Below, in pieces: positions 17,911 to 27,296 of a DNA stretch of 64,000 bases. Numbering within the stretch: position 1 is the stretch's first letter; each line of letters begins with the position of its first letter. This DNA is from Propionibacteriales bacterium (lineage in GTDB: Bacteria > Actinomycetota > Actinomycetes > Propionibacteriales > Nocardioidaceae): assembly GCA_026392465.1 (NCBI GenBank), contig JAPLCA010000030.1, positions 388,820 to 452,819 on the forward strand, given 5' to 3'. A program made the translations under genes and the position numbers. The notes beneath the pieces were generated by a model, which saw nothing but the letters and a program-made list of their open reading frames with translations, ran no database searches and was not told the origin of the DNA.

Positions 17911-19137
17911 TCAGTGCTGGCGGTAGCTCGCGAGGAAGTTGCCCAGGCGCTGGATCGCGTCGCGCAGGTCCTGCGCCCACGGGAGGGTGACGATGCGCAG
18001 GTGGTCGGGGTCGGGCCAGTTGAAGCCCGTGCCCTGCGTCAGCAGGATCTTCTCCTTCAGGAGCAGGTCGAGCACGAGCTGCTGGTCGTCGCGGATCTCG
18101 TGCACCTCGGGGTCGAGCCGCGGGAACACGTAGAGGGCGCCCTTGGGCTCGACGACGGACACGCCGGGGATCGCGTTGAGCTCCTTGACGGCGGTGTCGC
18201 GCTGCTCGACGAGACGGCCGCCGGGGAGCACGAGGTCCTTGATGCTCTGGTACCCGCCGAGCGCCACCTGGATGGCGTTCTGGGCCGGGACGTTGGGGCA
18301 CAGGCGCATCGAGGCGAGCAACGTGATGCCCTCGAGGTAGTCGCGCGCGCCCTCCAGCGGGCCGGTGACCACGAGCCACGCCGCCCGGTAGCCGCACACG
18401 CGGTACGCCTTGGACAGGCCGTTGAAGGTCAGGGTGAGGACGTCCGGTGCGAGCGTCGCGAGGGAGACGTGCTCGGCGTCGTCGTAGAGGATCTTGTCGT
18501 AGATCTCGTCGGCCATGAGGACGAGCCCGTGCCGGCGCGCGAGGTCGGCGATGCCGGCGAGCGTCTCCCGCGAGTAGACCGCACCCGTCGGGTTGTTCGG
18601 GTTGATGACGACGATGACCTTGGTGCGCTCGGTGATCTTGGACTCGAGGTCCTCGAGGTCGGGGTTCCACTCGTTCTGCTCGTCGCACCGGTAGTGCACG
18701 GGCGTCCCGCCGGCGAGGTTCGTCACGGCCGTCCACAGCGGGTAGTCCGGGATCGGGATGAGCACCTCGTCGCCGTTGTCGAGCAACGCCTGCAGGGCCA
18801 TCTGGATGAGCTCGGAGACGCCGTTGCCGATCCACACGTCGTCGACGTCGAGCGCCGGGAAGCCGTCGACGAGCTGGTAGTGGTGCACGACCGCGCGGCG
18901 GGCCGACTGGATGCCGCGCGAGTCGGAGTAGCCCGCGGAGTCGGGCAGGGCGGCGATGACGTCCTGCAGGATCTCCGCCGGCGCGTCGAACCCGAACGGC
19001 TGCGGGTTGCCGATGTTGAGCTTGAGGATCCGGTGCCCCTCGGCCTCCAGGGCGGCGGCGCGGGCGCTCACGGGTCCGCGGATGTCGTAGAGGACGTCCC
19101 TCAGCTTCTCGGACTGGCGAACACGCTGGCTGGGCAT
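17911..19137 (-). CDS. Class I/II aminotransferase, probable alanine transaminase
   Basis: 408 aa from ATG 19137. Fold type I PLP enzyme. Motifs: KLNIGNPQPFGF, the PLP-binding VINPNNPTGAVYS, MADEIYDKILYDD, and the Schiff-base lysine in NGLSKAYRVCGYRAAW. A C-terminal arginine in LRIVTLPW should hold the substrate carboxylate. The sequence is closest in style to the AlaA/AlaT group (M. tuberculosis Rv0337c type) that makes alanine from pyruvate and glutamate, though aspartate-family activity cannot be excluded. It stands alone. Small stem-loops lie beyond its stop (17854-17868 and 17871-17891). Confidence 0.88.
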   Translation of the reverse strand: MPSQRVRQSEKLRDVLYDIRGPVSARAAALEAEGHRILKLNIGNPQPFGFDAPAEILQDVIAALPDSAGYSDSRGIQSARRAVVHHYQLVDGFPALDVDDVWIGNGVSELIQMALQALLDNGDEVLIPIPDYPLWTAVTNLAGGTPVHYRCDEQNEWNPDLEDLESKITERTKVIVVINPNNPTGAVYSRETLAGIADLARRHGLVLMADEIYDKILYDDAEHVSLATLAPDVLTLTFNGLSKAYRVCGYRAAWLVVTGPLEGARDYLEGITLLASMRLCPNVPAQNAIQVALGGYQSIKDLVLPGGRLVEQRDTAVKELNAIPGVSVVEPKGALYVFPRLDPEVHEIRDDQQLVLDLLLKEKILLTQGTGFNWPDPDHLRIVTLPWAQDLRDAIQRLGNFLASYRQH

Positions 19138-19166
19138 GGCGTCATCCTCCCAGACGCCCCTCCCCT

Positions 19167-19258
19167 CCCCGCTGAGTGTGACGCCCCCTCCCCGCTGAGT
19201 GTGACGTTTGCGGGCCGAGATCCGGAAGATCGGCCCGCAAACGTCACGCTCAGCGGGG
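19167..19258. repeat. Palindromic repeat, left copy, with an extra half-arm
   Basis: A near-perfect palindrome 19190-19258 with arms CCCCGCTGAGTGTGACGTTT. There is one T/C difference between the arms. A truncated extra arm (CCCCGCTGAGTGTGACG) sits at 19167-19183. The same arms recur at 20276-20342 on the far side of the DUF559-like gene. Confidence 0.9.
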
Positions 19259-19306
19259 TGTGGACGGGCGGATGACCGCCCGCCCCGTCGACGCGACGGT
19301 GATGCC

Positions 19307-20275
19307 ATGCACGCACGTCGCACCGCGCACCACCTCCGGGCGGGCCTCACCCCCGACGTGGCCCGGGGGCCGACGATGGAACGCCGGGCCCACGGCCTGC
19401 TGCGACCGACCGGTCTCGATGCTCCCGCGCACGTCCAACGGGTCGACGACGCCGTCGGGCTCCTCCTTCCCGGCACCGCCCTCGGCGGCTGGGCCTCGTT
19501 GTTCCTCCAGGGCAACGACTGGTTCGACGGGTGGGCCGGCGACGGGGTGCGACCTGCGCTGGTCCACTGCTCGCCCGGCACCCAGCTGCGCCGTCGCGAC
19601 GGGATCGAGCCGTTCCGTGGACGGGTCCTGCCCGAGGAGCTCACGACGGTCGACGTCGGGGAGCGCATCGACACCACGACCCTCGCTCGAGCCGTCTTCG
19701 ACGAGGCCAGGACGGCACCGGACCTGCGCGCCGCCGTGGTCGCGCTCGACATGGCGGTCAGCAGCACCCACCGCCTGCCCCGCACCACGCTGGACGCCGT
19801 GCGGCGGGTCGAGGCCCGTCACGTCAAGGTCCGCGGAGTCGTGCAGGTCCGCAAGGCCCTGCTCCTCGCGTCGGAGCGCTCCGCCAGCCCCGCCGAGACC
19901 CGCACCCGACTGGTCGCGCAGCTCGACGCGGGGCTGACCGGCCTGCGCGTGAACGCGCCGCTCTTCGACCTGGACGGTGCACTGCTCGGGGTCGCCGACC
20001 TCGTCGAGCCGGGCACCGGGCTCGTCATCGAGACCGACGGGGCTGGGCACCGCGAGATCGAGCAGCACACGCTCGACAACCGCCGGGAGGAGTCCTTCGA
20101 GCGCGCCGGGTGCGTGGTGGTGCGGGCCACGGCCCTCGACCATCGCGACCGGTGGGCGCTGAGCGCACGCATCGTCCGAGCGCAGCTCGACGCGACCAGG
20201 ACGTCTCGACGTCGCTGGACGCTCGACCCTCCCCCGTGGTGGTCCACCTGGCCCGGTGCTCGACCCTGGCTCTGA
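19307..20275 (+). CDS. DUF559-like endonuclease-fold protein
   Basis: 322 aa from ATG 19307; upstream codons run through the palindrome and are unlikely to be coding. The C-terminal third has the Vsr/DUF559 pattern of a PD-(D/E)xK-type fold: SPAETRTR (residue ~193), VADLVEPG, VIETDGAGH, then DNRREESFERAG and VVVRATA. The N-terminal half resembles actinobacterial proteins often annotated as AbiEi-like antitoxin-domain proteins, but I cannot confirm that. The gene lies alone between two copies of the same palindrome, the second starting at the base after its stop codon. Function unknown; such genes are common and variable between strains. Confidence 0.8.
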   Translation: MHARRTAHHLRAGLTPDVARGPTMERRAHGLLRPTGLDAPAHVQRVDDAVGLLLPGTALGGWASLFLQGNDWFDGWAGDGVRPALVHCSPGTQLRRRDGIEPFRGRVLPEELTTVDVGERIDTTTLARAVFDEARTAPDLRAAVVALDMAVSSTHRLPRTTLDAVRRVEARHVKVRGVVQVRKALLLASERSASPAETRTRLVAQLDAGLTGLRVNAPLFDLDGALLGVADLVEPGTGLVIETDGAGHREIEQHTLDNRREESFERAGCVVVRATALDHRDRWALSARIVRAQLDATRTSRRRWTLDPPPWWSTWPGARPWL

Positions 20276-20342
20276 CCCGCTGAGTGTGACGTTTGCGGGC
20301 TACGAAGGGCTCAACTACCCCGCAAACGTCACACTCAGCGGG
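20276..20342. repeat. Palindromic repeat, right copy, likely also a bidirectional terminator
   Basis: Palindrome with arms CCCGCTGAGTGTGACGTTTG and an ~18-nt unrelated centre (GCTACGAAGGG...). It starts directly after the TGA of the DUF559-like gene and lies 34 bp before the stop of the convergent pseudouridine synthase gene, so the RNA hairpin could end both transcripts. Confidence 0.85.
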
Positions 20343-20375
20343 GTGGGGGCGACGGTGGGGTGGGTGGGGTGGGGC

Positions 20376-21317
20376 TTAGTGGGCGTCGCGGACGACGTCG
20401 AGGGCGCGGGCGAGGTCGGCCGGGTAGGGGCTCTCGAAGTCGACGCGCTCGCCCGTCGTCGGGTGGTCGAAGCCGAGGTGCACGGCGTGCAGCCACTGGC
20501 GGTCGAGCCCGACCCGGGCCGCGAGCGTCGGGTCGGCGCCGTACTGCAGGTCGCCGACGCAGGGGTGGTGCAGCGCGCTCATGTGCACACGGATCTGGTG
20601 CGTGCGGCCCGTCTCGAGCTTGATCGTCAGCAGCGACGCGAAGCGGTGCGCCTCGAGCGTGTCGTAGTGCGTGACGCTGGGCCGGCCGTCGGCGCGCACC
20701 GTGAACTTGAAGTCGTGCTTCGGGTGCCGGGCGATGGGCGCGTCGATCGTGCCGGTGTGCGGGTCGGGGTGTCCCTGCACGAGCGCGTGGTACGTCTTCT
20801 CGACCGTGCGGTCGCGGAACGCCTGCTTGAGGACGCTGTACGCGCGCTCGGACTTCGCGATCGTCATGAGACCGCTCGTGCCGACGTCGAGCCGCTGCAC
20901 GATGCCCTGCCGCTCGGGCGCGCCCGACGTGGAGATGCGGACGCCCGCACCGGCCAGGTGGCCCACGACGGTCGGCCCCTCCCACCCGACGCTGGGGTGG
21001 GCCGCGACGCCGACGGGCTTGTCGACGACGACGATGTCGTCGTCCTGGTAGACGATGCTCATGCCCTCGACCTGCTCGGCGACGACGGTCGCGACGCGGG
21101 GGGCGGGGATGGTGGCCTCGAGCAGCGCACCGGGCTCGACGCGCTCGGACTTCTGCGGCACCTGGCCGTCGAGCAGCACGTGGCCCTCGGCGACCAGCTC
21201 GCTCGCGCGGGTGCGCGACAGTCCCAGCAGGCGTGCGAGGGCGGAGTCGACGCGCTCGCCGGCGAGACCCTCGGGCACGGAGATCACGCGGTGCTCCTGG
21301 CCGACCTCGGCACTCAT
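20376..21317 (-). CDS. RluA-family pseudouridine synthase (RluD-like)
   Basis: 313 aa. An N-terminal S4 RNA-binding domain (about residues 15-75, [16 protein letters not shown]) precedes the RluA catalytic domain. The catalytic Asp is in the motif [10 protein letters not shown] near residue 143. [11 protein letters not shown] near residue 235 is also conserved. It probably modifies 23S rRNA, but which uridines cannot be told. The start overlaps the lspA stop (ATGA), the usual lspA-rluA pairing in bacteria. Confidence 0.95.
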   Translation of the reverse strand: MSAEVGQEHRVISVPEGLAGERVDSALARLLGLSRTRASELVAEGHVLLDGQVPQKSERVEPGALLEATIPAPRVATVVAEQVEGMSIVYQDDDIVVVDKPVGVAAHPSVGWEGPTVVGHLAGAGVRISTSGAPERQGIVQRLDVGTSGLMTIAKSERAYSVLKQAFRDRTVEKTYHALVQGHPDPHTGTIDAPIARHPKHDFKFTVRADGRPSVTHYDTLEAHRFASLLTIKLETGRTHQIRVHMSALHHPCVGDLQYGADPTLAARVGLDRQWLHAVHLGFDHPTTGERVDFESPYPADLARALDVVRDAH

Positions 21318-21877
21318 GCGGGGTCCTTCGCGCCGGACTCGTCCGCCTCGGCGCGGGTGCCGTCGATGCCGACGCCCTGCCAGGTGCGGATGACGACGAG
21401 GACGGCCGCCACGGTCAGGTAGATGTCGGCGACGTTGCCGACGAAGAAGCCCCCGTAGTCGATGAAGTCGACGACGTGGCCGCGGAAGGGTCCGGGCTCG
21501 CGGAAGACGCGGTCGGTGAGGTTGCCGAGCGCACCGGCGAGCAGCAGCACCAGCGCGACGGTCCAGACCCGGTCGCGCAGCCGGGCCGCCAGCCGCACGA
21601 CCGCCACGCAGACCGCGACGGCGACCAGGCTGAGCAGCACCGTCATGGAGGCGCCCATGCCGAACGCCGCGCCGGGGTTGCGCAGGAACGTCAGCTCGAG
21701 CACGCCGGGGACGAGCCGGATCGGCTCGGCGCGGTCGGCGAGGCGGTCGACGGCGAGCACCTTGGTGAGCTGGTCGAGGGCCCAGGCGACGGCGACGACG
21801 GCGAGGAACAGCGGCACGACCCGACGACGGGGCGCGGGCCCGGAGGCCGCTTCGGAGGATTCAGGCATCGCCGCCAT
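21314..21877 (-). CDS. lspA: Lipoprotein signal peptidase
   Basis: 187 aa from ATG 21877; an in-frame ATG three codons later (21868) is equally plausible. Integral membrane aspartyl protease that removes the signal peptide from prolipoproteins after lipid modification. Four membrane helices are evident. The conserved blocks [17 protein letters not shown], the catalytic-Asp motif GNLTDR and the second-Asp motif VGNVADIYL are all present. It overlaps the pseudouridine synthase gene and lies 26 bp after the DksA/TraR gene on the same strand. Confidence 0.96.
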   Translation of the reverse strand: MAAMPESSEAASGPAPRRRVVPLFLAVVAVAWALDQLTKVLAVDRLADRAEPIRLVPGVLELTFLRNPGAAFGMGASMTVLLSLVAVAVCVAVVRLAARLRDRVWTVALVLLLAGALGNLTDRVFREPGPFRGHVVDFIDYGGFFVGNVADIYLTVAAVLVVIRTWQGVGIDGTRAEADESGAKDPA

Positions 21878-21903
21878 CGTCCCACGGGGGCCCACGCGCA
21901 GGG

Positions 21904-22305
21904 TCAGCGACGCTCCTCGCGCTGCTTGCACGACTTGCAGAGGGTGGCGCGCGGGAACGCCTGCAGGCGCAGCTTCCCGATGGGCTCGCCGCACGTCTCG
22001 CAGACCCCGTAGGTGCCCTTGCCGAGCCGCTCGAGCGCCTTCTCGGTCTGCAGGAGGAGCACGCGCTGGTTCGCGGCGAGCGACATCTCCGCGTCCCGCT
22101 CGAGGCTCGTGGAGCCGACGTCGGCCTGGTCGTTGCCGGCGCCGTCGACGCCGTCGCGCAACAGGTCCTGCAGCTCCTTGGCGGAGAGGTCGAGCTCCTT
22201 GCGGAGCCGGACGAGGTCGTCCTCCAGCTCGGCGCGGACGGCCGCGGTCTCGTCGGAGGTCCAGGGATCCTCGTCGCCCCGCACGGCCAGCGTGGTCTCG
22301 GTCAT
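21904..22305 (-). CDS. DksA/TraR-type C4 zinc-finger protein
   Basis: 133 aa. A long N-terminal helical hairpin (residues ~15-85) is followed by the zinc finger CETC ... CKSC with 17 residues between the pairs, then a basic tail. Actinobacterial members probably bind RNA polymerase, but the acidic hairpin-tip residues of E. coli DksA are not obvious, so ppGpp-related function is not implied. The ATG start is 6 bp from a TACTGT box (22317-22312), suggesting a leaderless transcript divergent from ileS. Confidence 0.9.
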   Translation of the reverse strand: MTETTLAVRGDEDPWTSDETAAVRAELEDDLVRLRKELDLSAKELQDLLRDGVDGAGNDQADVGSTSLERDAEMSLAANQRVLLLQTEKALERLGKGTYGVCETCGEPIGKLRLQAFPRATLCKSCKQREERR

Positions 22306-22317
22306 GCGGGAACAGTA
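22306..22317 (-). promoter_or_regulatory. Candidate -10 box of the DksA/TraR gene (leaderless)
   Basis: TACTGT at 22317-22312 on the minus strand, 6 bp before the ATG, with no ribosome binding site. Confidence 0.5.
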
Positions 22318-22369
22318 GACCCGGGCCCCTAGCGACACAACCTCGCCCACGGCGCGGTCGGGCCGGCGG

Positions 22370-22591
22370 GCGGAGTACGCTGGCCCCAGCAGCGTCCGAG
22401 CCGTCATCAGCGGCGAGCTTCCGGAAGAACCGGCCTCCTCGGAGGCCTCAGTAGAACCGGACGGGTGGCCCGTCACAGCCGTTCGACGAGTGGTCGCGGT
22501 CGGCAGGTCCGGCGGCGGCAACCGAGGTGGTACCGCGGTCCTCCCCAGGGTCGTCCTCGAGGCAGAGAACGATCCCTCCAGGAGCATCCGC
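22370..22591 (+). ncRNA. T-box riboswitch leader of ileS (translational, short stem I type)
   Basis: The T-box TGGTACCGCG lies at 22528-22537. Its TGGT bulge is complementary to the ACCA end of uncharged tRNA-Ile. Upstream, an AGTA element (22374-22377) and an ATC triplet (22406-22408) are in the order expected for the S-turn and the isoleucine specifier codon of the compact stem I in actinobacterial ileS T-boxes. The SD GGAG is at 22581-22584, and CTCC stretches right after the T-box (22541-22544) could mask it. There is no terminator, so control would act on translation. Stem boundaries are estimates. Confidence 0.85.
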
Positions 22592-25500
22592 ATGACGTAC
22601 CCCAAGGCGCAGACGGGCCTCGACCAGCCCGCCGGCGACGTCCCCTCCACGCCACGCTTCCCCGACATCGAGGAGCGCGTCCTGGCGTACTGGAAGCAGG
22701 ACGGCACCTTCCGCGCGAGCGTCGACGCGCGCGACGCCGGCGAGGACGGCTCGAACGAGTTCGTGTTCTACGACGGTCCCCCGTTCGCCAACGGCCTGCC
22801 CCACTACGGGCACCTGCTGACGGGCTACGTGAAGGACCTCGTGCCCCGCTACCAGACGATGCGCGGCCGCAAGGTCGAGCGTCGGTTCGGCTGGGACACC
22901 CACGGCCTCCCCGCCGAGCTCGAGGCGATGCGCCTCAACGGCATCAAGACGACCGACGAGATCGTCGAGATGGGCATCGACCGGTTCAACGAGGCGTGCC
23001 GTGCGTCGGTGCTGAAGTACACGGGCGAGTGGGAGGCGTACGTGACGCGCCAGGCCCGCTGGGTCGACTTCGAGCACGACTACCGCACGCTGAACCCGGA
23101 GTACATGGAGTCGGTGATCTGGGCGTTCAAGCAGCTGCACGAGAAGGGCCTCGTGTACGAGGACTTCCGCGTGCTGCCGTACTGCTGGAACGACGAGACA
23201 CCGCTGTCGAACCACGAGCTGCGGATGGACGACGACGTCTACCAGAACCGTCAGGACCCGGCAGTCACGGTCGGCTTCGAGATCACGACGCCGGGCGAGC
23301 TGCAGGGCGCGCGCCTGATGATCTGGACCACCACGCCCTGGACGCTCCCGAGCAACCTGGCCGTGATGGTCGGCACCGACATCGACTACGTCGCGGTGGA
23401 GCACGAGCCCGGCGGGGGTGCCGGGCCGCGGGCGGCGGGCGACACCGCGCGCCTCGTCCTGGCCGAGGCGCGCCTCGGCGCGTACGCCCGCGAGCTCGGC
23501 GAGGAGCCGACCGTCGTGTGGCGGGGCACGGGCGCCGACCTGGTCGGCCTGGTCTACGCGCCGCCGTTCTCCTACTACGCCGACCACGCGAACGCGTTCC
23601 GGGTGGTCGCGGCCGACGAGGCCGTCACGACCACCGACGGCACGGGGCTGGTGCACAGCGCCGGCGCGTTCGGCGAGGTCGACAAGGAGGTCACCGACCG
23701 CGAGGGCATCGCGCCGGTCATGCCGGTGGCGAAGGACGGCCGGTTCACGGAGCCGGTCAGCCACTACGCCGGCATGCAGGTCTTCGACGCGAACCCGCAC
23801 GTGATCGACGACCTCAAGAACGGCACGGGCGCGGTCACGTCGGGCACGCTGCTGCTGCGTCGCGAGACCTACGACCACTCCTACCCGCACTGCTGGCGCT
23901 GCCGCCAGCCGCTGATCTACAAGGGCGTGGAGTCCTGGTTCGTCCGCGTGACGGCCTTCAAGGACCGCATGGTCGAGCTGAACCAGCAGATCCGCTGGGT
24001 GCCCGACCACATCCGCGACGGCCAGTTCGGCAAGTGGCTGGAGAACGCCCGCGACTGGTCGATCACCCGCAACCGCTTCTGGGGCTCCCCCGTCCCGGTC
24101 TGGAAGAGCGACGACCCCGCCTACCCGCGGATCGACGTGTACGGCTCGTTCGAGGAGATCGAGCGCGACTTCGGGACGCTGCCCCTCAAGGACGGCGTGC
24201 CCGACCTGCACCGTCCGTACGTCGACGACCTGGTGCGTCCGAACCCCGACGACCCGACCGGCCGGTCGATGATGCGCCGGGTGCCCGACGTGCTCGACGT
24301 CTGGTTCGACTCCGGCTCGATGTCGTTCGCGCAGAACCACTACCCGTTCGAGAACGGCGAGTGGTTCGAGGGGCACTTCCCGGCCGACTTCATCGTCGAG
24401 TACATCGGGCAGACGCGCGGCTGGTTCTACACGCTGCACGTGCTCGCGACGGCGCTGTTCGACCGGCCCGCGTTCGAGGCGTGCGTCAGCCACGGCATCG
24501 TCCTCGGCTCCGACGGCAACAAGATGAGCAAGTCGCTGCGCAACTACCCCGACGTCTCCGAGGTCTTCGACCGCGACGGCGCCGACGCGATGCGCTGGTT
24601 CCTCATGGCGTCGCCGATCCTGCGGGGCGGCAACCTGGTCGTCACCGAGCAGGGCATCCGCGACAGCGTGCGCCAGGTGATGATCCCGCTGTGGAACAGC
24701 TGGTCGTTCCTGGGGCTGTACGCGAACGCGGCCGGGTACGACGCCCGCCCGCTGGACGCGGCTCCGGCGGACCCGCTCGACCGCTACGTGATCGCGAAGC
24801 TGGGCCGCTGGGTGCGCGAGATGACGGCGTACCTCGACGACTACGCGATCGCGGAGGCGTGCGAGTCGACGCGCGAGTTCCTCGACGTGCTGACGAACTG
24901 GTACATCCGGCGCTCGCGCGAGCGGTTCTGGCTGTCCGACGCCGAGGGCGAGCTCACCGACGAGCAGCGTGCGCCGTTCGACACGCTCTACACGGTGCTC
25001 GAGACGGTGTGCCGGGTCGTGGCGCCGCTGCTGCCGCTGGTCAGCGAGGAGATCTGGCGCGGCCTCACGGGTGGGCGCTCGGTGCACCTGACCGACTGGC
25101 CCGACGCCGACGCGTTCGTCGTCGACGACGCCCTCGTCGACGCGATGGACCAGGTGCGCGAGGTCTGCTCCGCGGGCTCGGCGCTGCGCAAGGCCGCGGC
25201 GCTGCGCGTGCGGCTGCCGCTGCCGCTGCTCGAGGTCGCGGTGCCCGACCCCGCGGGACTGTCGGGCTTCGAGGACGTGGTCGCCCGCGAGCTGAACGTG
25301 CGCGAGGTGCGCTTCGTCGCGGCCGACTCCGAGGAGGCCGCCGCGCACGGGCTGACGTCGCGGCTCACCGTCCACGCGCGCGTCGCCGGTCCGCGACTCG
25401 GCAAGGACGTGCAGCAGGCGATCAAGGGGTCCAAGTCGGGTGACTGGTCGGTGGCCGACGACGGCACGGTGACCGCCGGCGGCATCGCGTTGCAGGACGG

Positions 25501-25858
25501 CGAGTTCACCCTGGAGCAGGTGGCGGGCGGGTCCGGCGGGACGGAGATCGCGGTGCTCCCGCGCGGCGGCTTCGTCGCGCTGGACACGACGGTCACCCCC
25601 GAGCTGGAGGCCGAGGGGCTGGCGCGCGACGTCGTCCGCGGCGTGCAGCAGGCCCGCCGTGACGCCGGCCTGTCGGTCTCGGACCGGATCGTCCTGCACG
25701 TCGACGGCGACCCGGCCGTCCTCGACGCCGTCCGTGCCCACGAGGCGCTCGTGGCGGGCGAGACGCTCGCGACCGCGGTGCACCTGGGCGACCTGGCCGA
25801 GGGCACGAGCATCGACGTCACCGGCGCCAGCGCCCGCGTCGCCGTGGCCCGGGCCTGA
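22592..25858 (+). CDS. ileS: Isoleucyl-tRNA synthetase (eukaryote-like IleRS2 type)
   Basis: 1088 aa from ATG 22592, placed 7 bp after GGAGC; the ORF track's earlier start runs through the T-box leader. Class I synthetase. The HIGH motif appears as HYGH (residues 71-74) and KMSKS is exact (644-648). The CP1 editing domain shows TTPWTLPSN and [24 protein letters not shown] and [11 protein letters not shown] match the eukaryote-like IleRS2 clade, which is commonly insensitive to mupirocin. The C-terminus has the long helical anticodon region ([13 protein letters not shown]) and lacks the bacterial-type Cys zinc ribbon. Expression should respond to uncharged tRNA-Ile through the leader. Confidence 0.97.
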   Translation: MTYPKAQTGLDQPAGDVPSTPRFPDIEERVLAYWKQDGTFRASVDARDAGEDGSNEFVFYDGPPFANGLPHYGHLLTGYVKDLVPRYQTMRGRKVERRFGWDTHGLPAELEAMRLNGIKTTDEIVEMGIDRFNEACRASVLKYTGEWEAYVTRQARWVDFEHDYRTLNPEYMESVIWAFKQLHEKGLVYEDFRVLPYCWNDETPLSNHELRMDDDVYQNRQDPAVTVGFEITTPGELQGARLMIWTTTPWTLPSNLAVMVGTDIDYVAVEHEPGGGAGPRAAGDTARLVLAEARLGAYARELGEEPTVVWRGTGADLVGLVYAPPFSYYADHANAFRVVAADEAVTTTDGTGLVHSAGAFGEVDKEVTDREGIAPVMPVAKDGRFTEPVSHYAGMQVFDANPHVIDDLKNGTGAVTSGTLLLRRETYDHSYPHCWRCRQPLIYKGVESWFVRVTAFKDRMVELNQQIRWVPDHIRDGQFGKWLENARDWSITRNRFWGSPVPVWKSDDPAYPRIDVYGSFEEIERDFGTLPLKDGVPDLHRPYVDDLVRPNPDDPTGRSMMRRVPDVLDVWFDSGSMSFAQNHYPFENGEWFEGHFPADFIVEYIGQTRGWFYTLHVLATALFDRPAFEACVSHGIVLGSDGNKMSKSLRNYPDVSEVFDRDGADAMRWFLMASPILRGGNLVVTEQGIRDSVRQVMIPLWNSWSFLGLYANAAGYDARPLDAAPADPLDRYVIAKLGRWVREMTAYLDDYAIAEACESTREFLDVLTNWYIRRSRERFWLSDAEGELTDEQRAPFDTLYTVLETVCRVVAPLLPLVSEEIWRGLTGGRSVHLTDWPDADAFVVDDALVDAMDQVREVCSAGSALRKAAALRVRLPLPLLEVAVPDPAGLSGFEDVVARELNVREVRFVAADSEEAAAHGLTSRLTVHARVAGPRLGKDVQQAIKGSKSGDWSVADDGTVTAGGIALQDGEFTLEQVAGGSGGTEIAVLPRGGFVALDTTVTPELEAEGLARDVVRGVQQARRDAGLSVSDRIVLHVDGDPAVLDAVRAHEALVAGETLATAVHLGDLAEGTSIDVTGASARVAVARA

Positions 25859-25872
25859 CGCCCTGGCAGCGC

Positions 25873-26006
25873 GGTGGGGAGATTCCCAGGTCGACCTGGG
25901 AATCTCCCCACCAGGCACGGGAATCTCCGCCAAGTACGGCTTGCTCTCCGCGCTTGGCTGAGTTTCCCGTGCTCCGCGGAGGTTCCCAGGTCGACCTGGG
26001 AATCTC
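25873..26006. repeat. Nested palindromic repeat between ileS and wag31
   Basis: A perfect 40-bp palindrome at 25873-25912 is centred on CCCAGGTCGACCTGGG. A second, slightly diverged copy of the core is at 25979-26006. Between them an imperfect inverted repeat pairs GCACGGGAA-CCGCCAAG with CTTGGC-TTTCCCGTGC. The 205-bp gap contains no credible gene and ends in a separate terminator. Confidence 0.88.
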
Positions 26007-26015
26007 TCGTCCGAG

Positions 26016-26056
26016 ACGACGAAGGCCCCCACCGTGACGGTGGGGGCCTTCGTCGT
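26016..26056. terminator. Bidirectional terminator of ileS and the dcw-wag31 cluster
   Basis: Perfectly complementary 20-nt arms (ACGACGAAGGCCCCCACCGT) centred on 26036. It lies between the ileS stop and the convergent wag31 stop and can serve both strands. Confidence 0.9.
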
Positions 26057-26063
26057 GCTGGTC

Positions 26064-26882
26064 TCAGAGCGAGGCGTTGCTGTCCTCGTCGCCGAGCAGG
26101 GAGCGCAGGCGGCGGGGCGACCCGTCGTTCTGGCCCTGGTTGGCGGCAGCCGGCGTGTTCTCGTTCGCGGCGAGCTGGTCGAGCTGGCTCTGGAAGTAGT
26201 TCTTGAGCCGGGCCCGGTACTCGCGCTCGTAGGCCCGCAGGTGCTCGACCTCGCGCTGGAGCTCGTAGCGCTCCCGCTCGATGGCGGCGACGGCCTGCTG
26301 GCGACGCTCGTTGGTCTCCTCGTCGAGCTTCTGCGCGCGGATGCGGGCGTCGGTCTCGAGGCGGTCGGCCTTGCCGCGCGACTCGTTGGTCAGACGCTCG
26401 GCCTTGGTGCGGGCCTCGCCCACGATGCGGTCGGCCTCCTCCTTCGCCTGCTCCATGAGCTGGTCGGCGTTGGTGGACGCGATCTCGAGCAGGCGCGCGG
26501 CGGCGGTCGACGCCTCGCCGATGCTGCTCGCGCGGGTGGTGACGGGCTCGGGCGTGGCGGCCACGACCGGCGCGGGGGCCGGGGCGGGAGCGGGCTCGGG
26601 CGCCTTCTCGACGACCGGCTCGGGCTCCGGCTCGGGCTCGGGCTCCGGCTCGGGGGTCGGCGTCGGCGCGGGCTCCGCCTTGACGGCAGGGATCAGACCG
26701 GTGGGCTCGCCGGTCGAGGCCGCGGCGACCTTGGCGCGCAGCTCCTCGTTCTCGACGGTGAGTCGCTCCAGCTCGGCCTCGACCTCGTCGAGGAACTGGT
26801 CCACCTCGCCCATGTCGTAACCCTCGCGGAGACGTACCGGAGTGAAGCGCTTGTTGCGCACGTCCTCTGGCGTCAGGGGCAT
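26064..26882 (-). CDS. wag31: DivIVA-family polar growth protein Wag31
   Basis: 272 aa from ATG 26882 after GAGGTG. Directs tip growth and septum placement in actinobacteria by binding curved membrane. The N-terminal DivIVA lipid-binding domain is clear (LTPEDVRNKRFTPVRLREGY, then MGEVDQFLDEVE). A low-complexity Pro/Glu/Ala linker at about residues 75-120 contains an (EP)n run encoded by imperfect CTCGGG/CTCCGG repeats (26617-26656). A long coiled coil (about residues 130-250) and a short tail follow. In M. tuberculosis the orthologue is phosphorylated by PknA; the matching site here is not certain. It closes the division cluster. Confidence 0.95.
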   Translation of the reverse strand: MPLTPEDVRNKRFTPVRLREGYDMGEVDQFLDEVEAELERLTVENEELRAKVAAASTGEPTGLIPAVKAEPAPTPTPEPEPEPEPEPEPVVEKAPEPAPAPAPAPVVAATPEPVTTRASSIGEASTAAARLLEIASTNADQLMEQAKEEADRIVGEARTKAERLTNESRGKADRLETDARIRAQKLDEETNERRQQAVAAIERERYELQREVEHLRAYEREYRARLKNYFQSQLDQLAANENTPAAANQGQNDGSPRRLRSLLGDEDSNASL

Positions 26883-26993
26883 GAGTTCACCTCGTGTCGT
26901 GGTTTCGTCTCGAAGACTGTGGTTCTGACCCACCGTACTCGGTCACCGTTCACTGCTGCCACACGCGTCCCGTCCACGGACGCCGTGTGCTGT

Positions 26994-27296
26994 TCACCGA
27001 CCGACGAGCGTGTTGTTCACGATCGCCTGGAGGATGTAGATCCCGATCAGGAGCACCATCGGCGAGAGGTCGAGCATGGCCGAGCCGAGGCGGACCGGAG
27101 GGATCACGCGACGCACGGCGCGCAGCGGCGGGTCGGTGACGGTGTAGATGCCCTCGCACAGCACGGCGACGAACCCGGTCGGTCGCCAGGACCGCGCCAG
27201 GAGCTGGACCCAGTCGAGGATGAGCCGTGCGATGAGCACGAGGATGCAGACGAGCAGGACGAAGCTGAGGACCTGCCCGATGGTGGAGAGCGCCAT
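26994..27296 (-). CDS. yggT: YggT-family membrane protein
   Basis: 100 aa with two membrane helices (residues ~5-28 and ~75-95) flanking a loop with the family motif VTDPPLRAVRRVIPP. Function is poorly understood; the gene almost always lies between sepF and divIVA/wag31 in Gram-positive bacteria and is thought to act at the division membrane. Its ATG shares a base with the sepF stop codon, so translation is coupled. The 111-bp gap to wag31 could hold a separate promoter (TACGGT near 26940), but this is weak. Confidence 0.93.
   Translation of the reverse strand: MALSTIGQVLSFVLLVCILVLIARLILDWVQLLARSWRPTGFVAVLCEGIYTVTDPPLRAVRRVIPPVRLGSAMLDLSPMVLLIGIYILQAIVNNTLVGR

Noticed and set aside
19207-19788. 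Upstream extension of the aminotransferase ORF
   Set aside because: It would read antisense through the DUF559-like gene and the palindrome; the conserved enzyme begins at 19137.
19167-20342. Composite transposon with palindromic ends
   Set aside because: No transposase, no target-site duplication visible, and each end is itself a full palindrome rather than a terminal inverted repeat. Kept only as a finding to test.
22448-26032. 1194-aa minus-strand ORF opposite ileS
   Set aside because: Shadow of the ileS frame with His/Arg/Val-rich composition; ileS has full motifs, a T-box and a ribosome site on the plus strand.
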